The position numbers and the translations under genes were made by a program. The notes below the pieces were generated by a model. The model was given only the letters and a program-made list of their open reading frames with translations, made no database searches and was not told the DNA's origin. A DNA stretch of 64,000 bases. It comes from Ruminiclostridium cellulolyticum H10. Its GTDB lineage: Bacteria; Bacillota; Clostridia; Acetivibrionales; DSM-1351. Below are positions 6,133-16,300 of this stretch, piece by piece. Numbering within the stretch: position 1 is the stretch's first letter; every line of letters begins with the position of its first letter. The stretch lies in contig NC_011898.1 in NCBI RefSeq assembly GCF_000022065.1, forward strand, positions 1,138,001 through 1,202,000. The letters run 5' to 3'.

Positions 6133-9100
6133 ATGGTTAATGAACTATCTCCAAAATCTGTTAAATCGTGTGATGATGACTTATATCAGCTCCATCTGTG
6201 TAAATCAAGAGATAAAGTTATATTGCGGGCTTTAAAGGGAAGTACTCCGGTTAAATTATCATTATTAGCCAGTGAAATAATCTTACCTGATAAATTAAGG
6301 GGTTTACTAAAAAAAGACAAAGAGTACACAGTAGTAAATTTACAGTGGTTGGAAAACTTGAAGAAATATCTGTGTGCTCTTACAGAAAATTCTCCTGAAG
6401 GTATGGTTAAGGTAGTTATTTCTAAAGAAATAGAAGCATTAAAACGTCAAAATGTTCCACAGAGTTTTAACGTTATGTATAGTTGGTCGGAGTATAATAA
6501 GGGAATTGGAAGGCAGTTACCGGCAGAGGTTATTTACTGTGGAAAAGGTTGTTTTAAATTTAAAAATTATTACTGGATAATCAATGGTGTTGATGAAGAA
6601 GATGATCGGTGGCTTAGAAAAGAATATATCCATGGGAGTGAGATAATAGATTTCATTACTAATATTCTTCCTAAGTGGGAAAAACAATCTTTACCTTATA
6701 TTAGTAAAATTAAGTATGTTGATGAATCAATACTTGATGTCGTAGTAAAGCAGGTTTGCGAGGAGAGCATTGAACTTTTAATTAACTGGAGAGTAAACTC
6801 GGAAGAGCTAAGCTGTATTCCATCATTACCTGGTTACTTTTTTGCAGATGGTATTATTATGCCCGGAATACTTCCAAAGGAGTTAGGCATAGAGATACTT
6901 AAAAAAAGTGGTAATTACATCCTTAAGGGAGATTCGACTGCTGTATTTATGAAGGAAATTTGGCCTAAAATAAGTCAGTATACAAAGGGTGATGTGGATG
7001 CTCTATTAAGAATGCATAAGGTGGTTTCAGAACATTGTGAATTAGTTCTGTCCATAAGACGCCTTGAAAAAAACGGTATCGGAAGAATTATTGGGATTCC
7101 GAAGTTTGTATTCAATAATTTAATTGTTAAGGCAAAGGATATATTACCAAAGCTAAATAATAAAAATAGATTTATAAAAATAGATAGCAACTGGATACCG
7201 GTAGAAAATATTAAAAAAGTATGGAAATTAGGAAATAATGATGGCGAATTTATTGAAATTGAATTTTCTGAGGTTGCTGAAAAAAGAATATCGCCACTAA
7301 AAGGAACTTGGAATCGAGTAGAGTATCCAAACATAAATTTACCTTACGGTGAAGAAACTCGCAGCGTCATAGCAAGGCATATCGAATTTCTCAGAGAATG
7401 GGGTATACCTGGCGGGGTAGTGTGCAACCTAGAATTATGTAGCAAGGTATTTTTAGAAGCATTTATCCATTTTATAAGAAAAAACCCAACTGCAAGAATC
7501 CTGGTAATAGGGAAAAAAAACGAGTTGGATTTGGTTTATGAGAAGGGGCCTTATGTTGTTAATGCCATGTATGAAGGAACAAAGAGAGATCCTCAGCTTA
7601 GGAATGACATGACAGGTTTGATAATGGCCACACCTCGTGCTATTGAAGAGTATGAAGGTTTAGCAGAGGTTGAGTGGGATATAATGTGCATATTGGATGC
7701 AAATAATATAGTAAAGACCCATCATTCAAAGCTTTATAGAATACTTACAAAATACAGTGTAGGTATGGTGATTGGCCATTTTTCAAGCTCAGATTTCCTT
7801 AGCAGGCAAGTTTTGTATAATACAATATCAGATATATTCAAGGTTAAAAACGGGAAAACGGCTTGGAAGTATGGATTATATGATAGTGAGAAAATTGAGA
7901 CTAAGAATCAAAAAGTTCCGGTGGTATTAGAAAATAGCCTGCAAGAAGTAAGCGTCAATGGAATACCGGCGTCTAAGAACCTTCCGGTGACTCCCAAGCC
8001 TGAAAAGAGAGAGTTTATTAGAGATATACAGGAGTTAAACATATGTGTAACCTCAAAGCATACTGGATATATACAATCGGATTATTATGAAAAAGCATAT
8101 AGATTTCTTGAAAGAGCAAGAAGTTTTGAGCATTACAAAGCGGATAGTGCAAAGTATGTTCCTTTTTCATGTGAATGGCCTACTTACGATTCTATGTCAA
8201 TACACCAAAGGGAGTGGTATTTTTGGTGGAGAGAGCAAGTAAGAATGGGTTTATATCTTGAAACAGATCTTTCATATGTATTAGTTTATATTTATGAATT
8301 AGTGAACCTTGTAGGTGTTAGTGATCCTATTGACGGTTATGAAAAACTATATACTATATGGGAAATTTATCGGAACAAGTATCTAAAACTTGACTTCCAT
8401 TTACTGGAATGGATTATGGATTATATTATAATTAATGACTGCCCGATTGATTTCATAGAGATACTAAAGGACAACATAAGCAGGTGCCCATATTTTCATT
8501 TGCCGGACTTCCTTATACCATATTATACAGATGAAGAGCTTTCGAAAATGTCTACTACCCTAATAGCAAGATTTATTGATTATCCATTAAAAAAAAGCAA
8601 GTTTTACACAGGTATACATCAGGAATTGCTGGATAAATATATACCCCGTGCAATTGCAGAGGTGAATTTCTATTTAAAGGATAGGTTTGGAAAGGGGATA
8701 TTTGAGCTGTACAAGCCCACAAAATTCCAGAAAATTATTAGAGTACCTTTTCAGGGGGCTGTTTATGGGAGGCGTGGAGAGAAGGAACTAACAGCAACAG
8801 TTATTCCATATTCGCAGCATGGGCCTCTTAGGGAATTCCTAACATCAGTTGTAAAGCATACGGAGAATAAAATCAGAGAGTTAAAGAAATTTTCAGGTAA
8901 ACTTCAGGGCTACACTCTTGAGCGGGATATACAAAGGATAATTGATAAGTTGATACAAAAAACTGCGGTGAGTGAAATTATGACTAAAGCCAAGCCTAAG
9001 ATAAACATTGATACATCAAAGGTAAAGCAGCTTATAAAGGATTCGGATCAGGTATGTGAAAAGCTTATTTCAGGTTTGGAGGAATATGAGACTGTAAGTA

Positions 9101-9738
9101 ATAAACCGGAAGAAGTATCAGATATAGAAGAGTATACTATTGACGGAGTAATTTCTGAGGATACTCTCACAGACTCTGGAGATATATACAATATACTTAT
9201 GCTACTTACTCAAGACGAAAAAAATCTCATTAAAATATTGCTGCAGAATGGGTTTGAGGCTGAGGATGAATTAATCGTTAATCAAATGCAGGGAATATTC
9301 ATCGAAACACTAATAGATCACATTAATGAGATTTCACTAGATATAATTGGAGACATGCTAGTATCAAGTAAAGATAGCTCTAAGGTCATAGAAGAGGACT
9401 ACAGAGAGGAACTGCTCAGCTTAGAGGATTACTTGAATGTAATTAATGAAGAAAATGAGGCTGATGGACTGCCGGATGAATGGAAGGAATTTAAAACAAG
9501 ACTTACTGATTATCAAATTCAGACGTTAAAGGCAATTGTAGAAATAGAGGAACCAATGAAGGAGATTAATAAAATTTGTGAAGAAAATTTGATTATGCCG
9601 GCAATGTTAATAGATTCTGTAAATGAGGTTGCTGTCGAGACAATCGGGGACATAATTATTGATCCTGATAGGCTTCCACCTTTAATAATCGAAGGAACTG
9701 TAGAAATTCTCAGTAGATTGGTAAAAATATACTTATGA
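6133..9738 (+). CDS. sngA: TerB-domain protein of a Shango-type defence operon (SngA-like)
   Basis: 1201-residue protein. A TerB N-terminal domain lies at about 655-800 (WYFWWREQVRMGLYLETDLS is the diagnostic stretch) and a TerB C-terminal domain at about 1005-1201. These families are known from tellurite/phage-stress gene neighbourhoods. Residues about 340-580 align by eye with the SNF2 helicase-associated region and the first SNF2 RecA lobe. The Walker A position reads NLELCSK instead of DDMGLGKT, and the DEAQ box reads DANN (near 522), so ATP hydrolysis there should be lost. The gene is followed after 10 nt by a P-loop ATPase and then a helicase, matching the TerB/ATPase/helicase composition of the Shango anti-phage system. 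The start ATG has AGAGGG about 11 nt upstream. The N-terminal 330 residues are unassigned. Confidence 0.75.
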   Translation: MVNELSPKSVKSCDDDLYQLHLCKSRDKVILRALKGSTPVKLSLLASEIILPDKLRGLLKKDKEYTVVNLQWLENLKKYLCALTENSPEGMVKVVISKEIEALKRQNVPQSFNVMYSWSEYNKGIGRQLPAEVIYCGKGCFKFKNYYWIINGVDEEDDRWLRKEYIHGSEIIDFITNILPKWEKQSLPYISKIKYVDESILDVVVKQVCEESIELLINWRVNSEELSCIPSLPGYFFADGIIMPGILPKELGIEILKKSGNYILKGDSTAVFMKEIWPKISQYTKGDVDALLRMHKVVSEHCELVLSIRRLEKNGIGRIIGIPKFVFNNLIVKAKDILPKLNNKNRFIKIDSNWIPVENIKKVWKLGNNDGEFIEIEFSEVAEKRISPLKGTWNRVEYPNINLPYGEETRSVIARHIEFLREWGIPGGVVCNLELCSKVFLEAFIHFIRKNPTARILVIGKKNELDLVYEKGPYVVNAMYEGTKRDPQLRNDMTGLIMATPRAIEEYEGLAEVEWDIMCILDANNIVKTHHSKLYRILTKYSVGMVIGHFSSSDFLSRQVLYNTISDIFKVKNGKTAWKYGLYDSEKIETKNQKVPVVLENSLQEVSVNGIPASKNLPVTPKPEKREFIRDIQELNICVTSKHTGYIQSDYYEKAYRFLERARSFEHYKADSAKYVPFSCEWPTYDSMSIHQREWYFWWREQVRMGLYLETDLSYVLVYIYELVNLVGVSDPIDGYEKLYTIWEIYRNKYLKLDFHLLEWIMDYIIINDCPIDFIEILKDNISRCPYFHLPDFLIPYYTDEELSKMSTTLIARFIDYPLKKSKFYTGIHQELLDKYIPRAIAEVNFYLKDRFGKGIFELYKPTKFQKIIRVPFQGAVYGRRGEKELTATVIPYSQHGPLREFLTSVVKHTENKIRELKKFSGKLQGYTLERDIQRIIDKLIQKTAVSEIMTKAKPKINIDTSKVKQLIKDSDQVCEKLISGLEEYETVSNKPEEVSDIEEYTIDGVISEDTLTDSGDIYNILMLLTQDEKNLIKILLQNGFEAEDELIVNQMQGIFIETLIDHINEISLDIIGDMLVSSKDSSKVIEEDYREELLSLEDYLNVINEENEADGLPDEWKEFKTRLTDYQIQTLKAIVEIEEPMKEINKICEENLIMPAMLIDSVNEVAVETIGDIIIDPDRLPPLIIEGTVEILSRLVKIYL

Positions 9739-9748
9739 GGTGAGTATT

Positions 9749-11077
9749 GTGGAGAAAATAAAAATACCTAAGCGAGTGACAACAGCTTTACTTAACTCTT
9801 TGGGAGCAGGTGTTGTGCCAAGAGTAGGGCTTGAACATGTTGCAGTAGGACGTAAGGAAGAAATTAACGCCATACTGGTGGATCTTGAAAGCATAGCAGA
9901 AGGAGGTGCAGCATTTAGGTTTATTGTAGGTCGCTATGGGAGTGGTAAAAGCTTCATGCTGCAGATTATACGAAATTATGCAATGGAAAGAGGTTATGTC
10001 GTAGCTGATGCGGATTTATCCCCTGAACGCAGGTTGGTTGGTGTGAAGGGACAGGGAAGGGCAACCTACCGAGAACTGATGTACCATCTATCAACAAAAA
10101 CACGTCCTGATGGAGGTGCGTTGGCTGCTATACTAGAGAAGTGGATTTCAGGTATTCAGGCACAGGTTGTTAAGGAGAGCGGTATGCGTCCTAATGACTC
10201 TGGCTTCTACAGTACAGTAGAGGCTAAAATTATGGAAGTAATAAGTAATATGGAAGGTATGGTTCATGGGTTTGATTTTGCAACGGTTCTTACCACCTAT
10301 TGGAAGGGCCACTGCATAGGCGATGATGCAATGAAGGATGCTGCACTTAGGTGGCTTAGAGGTGAGTTCAGTACAAAACAAGAAGCACATTCATTCATAG
10401 ATGTACGTGTAATCATAGACGATGATAGCTGGTATGATTATGTTAAACTTATGGCTACATTTGTGTCGAGCATAGGTTATAAGGGTTTAGTAATTTTTAT
10501 AGATGAGGCAGTAAATCTATATAAGATTACTCATTCAACGACAAGACAAAACAACTATGAAAAAATTCTTACTATGTTTAATGATTTAATGCAAGGTAAG
10601 GTAGGAAATCTAGGTATATATATAGGAGGTACTCCGCAGTTTATGGAAGATCAGCGCAGAGGACTTTACAGCTATGAAGCTCTTAGATCCAGACTCGCGG
10701 AAAGCAGATTTGTAAAGGATGGTTTCAGAGATACCTCCGGTCCTATGATTAGACTTCAAACACTGACACATGAAGAGATATTTGTATTACTAAAGCGTCT
10801 TGTTGATATACACGCTGCCCATTATGGATACAGCCCTACGATCGGCTCTAATGAGTTGACAGAATTTATGCAGGAAGCTGTCAGCAGAATGGGGGCAGAG
10901 GAACTGTTAACCCCAAGGGACATTGTACGTGATTTTATAAGTATGCTGAATATTTTGCATCAAAATCCGGATACACCATTTAGTCAAGTAATGGGTAGTT
11001 TAGATTTTAAGATTGAACATAATAACAATGATGAAAACTTTGAGGAAGATGATGAATTTGCGGAGTTTACATTATGA
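9749..11077 (+). CDS. sngB: BREX-type P-loop ATPase of the Shango-like operon (SngB-like)
   Basis: ATP-binding protein of 442 residues in the DUF2791/BREX ATP-binding family. Walker A is GRYGSGKSF (about residue 60) and Walker B is LVIFIDEAVNLY (about 245). A sensor-like GGTPQFMED segment follows, and near the C-terminus LTPRDIVRDF. It probably couples ATP hydrolysis to loading or regulating the helicase encoded next. The GTG at 9749 is preferred because AGGTGA lies 5 nt upstream; the GTG at 9740 overlaps that site. The gene begins 10 nt after the TerB gene stop and overlaps the helicase start by 4 nt (ATGA), which argues for translational coupling and a fixed stoichiometry. Confidence 0.8.
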   Translation: MEKIKIPKRVTTALLNSLGAGVVPRVGLEHVAVGRKEEINAILVDLESIAEGGAAFRFIVGRYGSGKSFMLQIIRNYAMERGYVVADADLSPERRLVGVKGQGRATYRELMYHLSTKTRPDGGALAAILEKWISGIQAQVVKESGMRPNDSGFYSTVEAKIMEVISNMEGMVHGFDFATVLTTYWKGHCIGDDAMKDAALRWLRGEFSTKQEAHSFIDVRVIIDDDSWYDYVKLMATFVSSIGYKGLVIFIDEAVNLYKITHSTTRQNNYEKILTMFNDLMQGKVGNLGIYIGGTPQFMEDQRRGLYSYEALRSRLAESRFVKDGFRDTSGPMIRLQTLTHEEIFVLLKRLVDIHAAHYGYSPTIGSNELTEFMQEAVSRMGAEELLTPRDIVRDFISMLNILHQNPDTPFSQVMGSLDFKIEHNNNDENFEEDDEFAEFTL

Positions 11078-13299
11078 CAAATAATGATGCTTTTTACAGA
11101 CTTGCTCCATTTATAAGAGAATACATCTATACGCATGGTTGGACGGAGTTAAGAGATGTACAACTGGAAGCGTGCAAAGTAATATTCGATACAGACGACC
11201 ACCTTTTACTTGCAGCGGGTACAGCCTCAGGAAAAACTGAGGCGGCCTTCCTGCCTGTCTTGACTCAACTACATGAAAAACCTTCTTCTACAATTGGAGT
11301 GCTATATATAGGCCCGCTTAAGGCACTCATAAATGACCAGTTCCTGCGTTTGGATGATCTTTTAAAGGAAGTTGATATTCCCGTATGGCATTGGCATGGA
11401 GATGTATCGCAGAGCCATAAGAATAGGTTTATGAAAGATCCAAGAGGAATTCTACAAATAACACCTGAATCTCTGGAAAGTATGATTATCAACAGAGATA
11501 ATGAAATTTCACGTATTTTTGGAGATTTGAGGTTTATTATTATAGACGAAGTACACGTATTTATGGAGAGTGACCGTGGACGTCAAGTTTTATGTTTGCT
11601 GGAACGCTTGTCTCGCTACTTTGAAAAAGAGCCCAGAAGGATAGGCCTATCAGCTACACTTGGTGACTATTCGCTAGCTGAAAAATGGCTGGGTTCGGGT
11701 ACTAAGCGCCGGGTCGCTACACCTAAAACAGAAACTTCTCAACAAAAAATACGACTGGCTGTTGAGCATTTTTACATATCTGACCCTATAGACAGTAAAA
11801 GTAAGCTCACCATCAGCTCTAAAGATGAAGTAAAGGAACAAAACCTTACGACAGACAAGTACTATGAATATATTCATAGTAAATGTAAAGCTCAAAAATG
11901 CCTTATATTTGCAAATAACAGAACTGAAGCGGAGCAAGTAATAACGAATCTTCGGCAGATAGCGAAAGCAAAAAGCTTACCCGATATATACCATGTGCAT
12001 CACGGCAGTATATCGGCGTCATTAAGGGAAGCTGCAGAACAGGCAATGCGTGCTCAGGATCATCCGGCTGTAACAGCAGCTACTGTTACTCTTGAATTGG
12101 GAATTGACATAGGACATCTTGAAAGGGTAATTCAATTGGGAGCACCGTTTTCTGTATCAAGCTTTCTGCAAAGGCTGGGGCGTTCAGGAAGGAGAGGTTC
12201 TCCTCCAGAGATGTGGTTTGCCTGCTATGAGGAAGCTTCTATGGATAAAGGAGCACTGCCTGCTCAAATACCGTGGCAGCTTATTCAGACGATTGCAATA
12301 ATACAGTTGTACTTGGAGGAAAGGTGGATAGAGCCAATTGAGCAAAAAAAGTGTCCCTTCAGTCTTATGTATCATCAGATTATGAGTATATTGATTACTA
12401 AGGGAGAACTTTCGCCTGCTGCACTGGCACAGAAGGTATTGACTCTCTCTCCGTTTAAAGAAGTATCTCAGGAAGATTTTAAAGAATTGCTTAGACATTT
12501 GATTAAGATAGACCATATACAACTGACAGAGCGAAAGGGTTTAATAGTTGGACTGGCAGGAGAGCAGCTGGTACGAAGCTTCCGCTTCTATGCTGTATTT
12601 GCGGAAAATGTAGAATACACTGTAAAAGATGATACAAGCGAAATAGGAAGTATAATAAATCCACCGCCGCCGGGTGAAAGGTTTGCTTTGGCAGGAAATA
12701 CTTGGGTTGTTGTTGAAATTGATCCCAAAAATAAGATAGTCTATTCCAAAAAAGTAAATGGTAGGGTACGCACATATTGGTCTGGCGGTGGAGGCGGAAT
12801 ACATATAAAGCTTCTACAAAGGATGAGGAAGGTACTTTTTGAGGAAAAGGTTTATCCTTATCTCAAAGAGAAGGCTAAAGAAAGGCTACAAATAGCAAGA
12901 GATTTTGCTAGGCGGACAGAATTAGACAAGAAAAGCATATTTTATGCGGGTAATAATGAATATTATATTTTCCCATGGATGGGGACTAATGAATTCCGTA
13001 CACTTGACAGGTGGTTGCGCGTACAGTGCAGCGATGTAGCAAAAATCAGAAATATAGGAGGCTTGCCGCCTTACTACCTAACGATTCAGTCAGATGTGAG
13101 CAACAGTGAGGAGCTTCTACAGGTAATCACTAATATGGCAGAAAGAGAAATTTCACCATATGATTTAGTTGGGGAAGAGGATGCTCCGCAGCTTCAGAAG
13201 TATGATGAATTTATACCACATAATTTATTAAGAAAAGCTTTTGTTACAGATTATTTAGACATAAGGGCTATGAAAGGGCTTATAGGTGATTGGAAATAA
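11074..13299 (+). CDS. sngC: DEAD/DEAH helicase of the Shango-like operon (SngC-like)
   Basis: 741-residue superfamily 2 helicase. Motif I is GTASGKTEA (about residue 48), motif II DEVH (about 157), motif III SAT (about 192), and motif VI QRLGRSGRRG (about 366). The order and the long basic, winged-helix-like C-terminal part resemble Lhr/YprA-type DNA helicases. In Shango-type operons such a helicase is the third component, presumed to act on phage or host DNA. The ATG overlaps the stop of the ATPase gene. No terminator separates this gene from the NRPS 47 nt downstream, so read-through transcription into the biosynthetic cluster is possible. Confidence 0.8.
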   Translation: MTNNDAFYRLAPFIREYIYTHGWTELRDVQLEACKVIFDTDDHLLLAAGTASGKTEAAFLPVLTQLHEKPSSTIGVLYIGPLKALINDQFLRLDDLLKEVDIPVWHWHGDVSQSHKNRFMKDPRGILQITPESLESMIINRDNEISRIFGDLRFIIIDEVHVFMESDRGRQVLCLLERLSRYFEKEPRRIGLSATLGDYSLAEKWLGSGTKRRVATPKTETSQQKIRLAVEHFYISDPIDSKSKLTISSKDEVKEQNLTTDKYYEYIHSKCKAQKCLIFANNRTEAEQVITNLRQIAKAKSLPDIYHVHHGSISASLREAAEQAMRAQDHPAVTAATVTLELGIDIGHLERVIQLGAPFSVSSFLQRLGRSGRRGSPPEMWFACYEEASMDKGALPAQIPWQLIQTIAIIQLYLEERWIEPIEQKKCPFSLMYHQIMSILITKGELSPAALAQKVLTLSPFKEVSQEDFKELLRHLIKIDHIQLTERKGLIVGLAGEQLVRSFRFYAVFAENVEYTVKDDTSEIGSIINPPPPGERFALAGNTWVVVEIDPKNKIVYSKKVNGRVRTYWSGGGGGIHIKLLQRMRKVLFEEKVYPYLKEKAKERLQIARDFARRTELDKKSIFYAGNNEYYIFPWMGTNEFRTLDRWLRVQCSDVAKIRNIGGLPPYYLTIQSDVSNSEELLQVITNMAEREISPYDLVGEEDAPQLQKYDEFIPHNLLRKAFVTDYLDIRAMKGLIGDWK

Positions 13300-13346
13300 T
13301 ACCTTAAAAAACTAAAAAAGCTTTAATGAGAAAGGGGCTGCATAAA

Positions 13347-16300
13347 GTGTGCGAAAGAATATACTACTCTTTAACTCATCCTCAAAAAAGGATATGGTAT
13401 ATTGAAAATATATATCCGGAAATACCCATACATAATATCGGCGGAGCCGTAACAATTAACAGCCATATAGATTTCGATGCTTTAGAAGAGGCTATAAATA
13501 TATTCATTAGTAAGCATGATGGGTTAAGAATAAGGATAGTCGATAAAAATGGAGATCCCCAGCAGTATGTAAGTGAATTTAAAAGAACAAAATTAGACTA
13601 CTATGATTTGAGTTCGTATCATGAAGGAGCCAAAGCAGAGTATTATAGGATTGCTGATACAGAAATGAAAAAACCCTTTAAGTTATTGGATAATCCTTTG
13701 TTTTTCTTTGCTTTATTTAAGTTGGATAATAATGTAAGTGGGTACTTTATAAAGCTTCACCATATAATTTCAGACGGCTGGTCAATAGAGTTATTAACCC
13801 GTCAGATTATGGAAATATATACTGAGCTTATAGAAGGGAGAGAAATAAAGCAAGAAAAAGAACAATCATATATTGATTACATAAAACAAGAAAAAGTATA
13901 TTTGGGCTCAGAGAAATTCATAAAAAACAAGAATTTTTGGAATAACAAGTTCGCCGAGCTACCCGAAGAGTTCTCAATTAAAAGTTCCAACGATACAGCT
14001 GGCGAAAGACAAATATTTTACATAGGTAAGAAAAAAACGGAGCTGTTGAAAGAATTTTGTGCCCAAAATAAATGCTCTTTGTATACATTCTTCACTTCGC
14101 TTTTATTAATATATCTCAGTAAAATCACATTACAGGAAGATATAATTATAGGTACACCTGTTCTTAACAGATCCGGGAAAAAAGAAAAAAGCATATTTGG
14201 CATGTTTACAAGTACAATGCCGCTAAGGGCCAATGTAAATCAGGAATCGACAGCTGCTGAGTTTATTCGTGGAATTAACAGTGAGCTTATGGATTGTTTT
14301 TTTAATCAAAAGTACCCCTATGATCTGTTGGTAAAGGATTTAGAATTAAAGAAAAAAGGGTTGGATAGTCTGTTTCAAGTATCAATAAACTATTATAACA
14401 CAAAGATGGAGTCCAGATTATATGATGCCTCAATAGAAAATATGGAGTTTTACAGCGGACATCAGAGCTACCCTCTTCAGTTAATAATAAAGGATTGGCT
14501 TGAGGATTCAAACTTATCCCTGAGCTTTGATTACAAGTTGAGTGAATATACAACAGAGCAAATTAAATATATGTACTATAGGCTTGATGCTTTATTAGAC
14601 CAGATTGTAAGCAATCCTTCCAAGAAAATTTTTAATTTGCACTTAGTAAATGATTCTGAATGGAATTGGCTTGTTTATGGATTCAACTCAGTAAAGGGAG
14701 AGTACCCTTCACAAAGAACTATATACGAGCTTTTTGAAGAGCAGGCAGAAAGGACTCCCAATAAAACTGCTGTCATATTTGATTCTATCGAGCTTACATA
14801 TAAAGAACTAAACGAAAGATCAAACAGTCTTGCAAGATATTTGAGAGAACTGGGAGTGGGGCGTGACAGAATAGTGGGATTAATGTCAACTCATTCACAC
14901 TATATGGTTATTGGAATACTTGCAATAATAAAAGCAGGTGGAGCATACTTGCCGATAGATTCAACGTATCCCGCAGAGAGGATTGAATTTATAGTTAAAG
15001 ATTCAGGTACCTCAATTCTGCTTACAGATAATACTATCCCAAAGGAAACAAACTATAATGGACATATTATAAATCTTAAGGATGAAAACCTATATAAAGG
15101 ACAAGTGTGTAACCTTGAAAAGATCAACAAAACTACTGATTTGGTATATGTAATATATACATCAGGTTCAACAGGAGCACCTAAAGGTGTAATGGTAGAA
15201 CATAGGGGGCTTGTAAATTATATATGGTGGGCAAAAAAGATGTATGTCCGCAATGAAAAAGAAGTATTTCCGTTGTATACCTCATTATCCTTTGACTTGA
15301 CTGTAACCTCAATTTTCACTCCATTAATATCCGGAAACACAATTGTCGTCTATTACGATGATGGTACGGAGTTTATATTGCTGAGAATACTCCGGGAAAA
15401 CAAGGTGAGTATTATAAAGCTTACGCCAGTTCATCTTTCTATTATTAAGGATATGAATAACGATAACTCATCGGTTAAACGCTTTATTGTTGGGGGGGAA
15501 GATTTAAAGGTAGCTCTTGCCCACAGCATTTACAAAAGTTTTGGAGGGGATATTGAGATATTTAATGAATATGGACCTACAGAAACAGTAGTCGGTTGTA
15601 TGATACATAAATATGATGTAAAAAATGATTTAGGAGTATCTGTGCCTATTGGTATACCGGCTGACAACATCCAAATATATATTTTAGACAAAAACTTAAA
15701 TCCTGTTCCTGTAGAAACTATAGGGGAATTATATGTATCGGGAGCCGGAGTAACCAGAGGGTATTTAAACAGGGAAGAGCTTACAAAGGAAAGATTTGTA
15801 GATAACCCATTCATTAAAGGCTCTAAAATGTATAAAACCGGGGATCTGGCAAAGCATTTACATGGCGGGGAAATTGTATATATGGGAAGGTCTGATTATC
15901 AGGTCAAACTAAGGGGCTACCGGATTGAATTAGGTGAAATAGAAAACTATTTATTTAGTCACAACTCAATTACTGATGCTATAGTAATAGACAGAAATGA
16001 TGAGAAGGGAAACAAATATCTATGTGCATATATAGTTAGTACAACAGATTTAGACATTTCTGAGATACGTATGTTCCTTAGTAGTAAGCTTCCAGATTAT
16101 ATGCTTCCATCGCACTTTGTGATATTACAGAGTCTGCCTTTGACTTCAAACGGAAAAGTAGATAGAAAGTTACTTCCGGAGCCGAAACTTGAAGAAGAAA
16201 GTAAGGCATATTACTGTGAATTTGAAAATGATACTGAAGAAAAAATTATTAAGGTAATCTGTGAGGTTTTAGGCATAGACAAGATAAGTCCTACTGATAA

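Noticed and set aside
6133-13299. BREX or DISARM system
   Set aside because: The ATPase is BREX-like, but no methyltransferase, PglZ/BrxZ or DUF1998 partner is present. The TerB/ATPase/helicase set fits Shango better.
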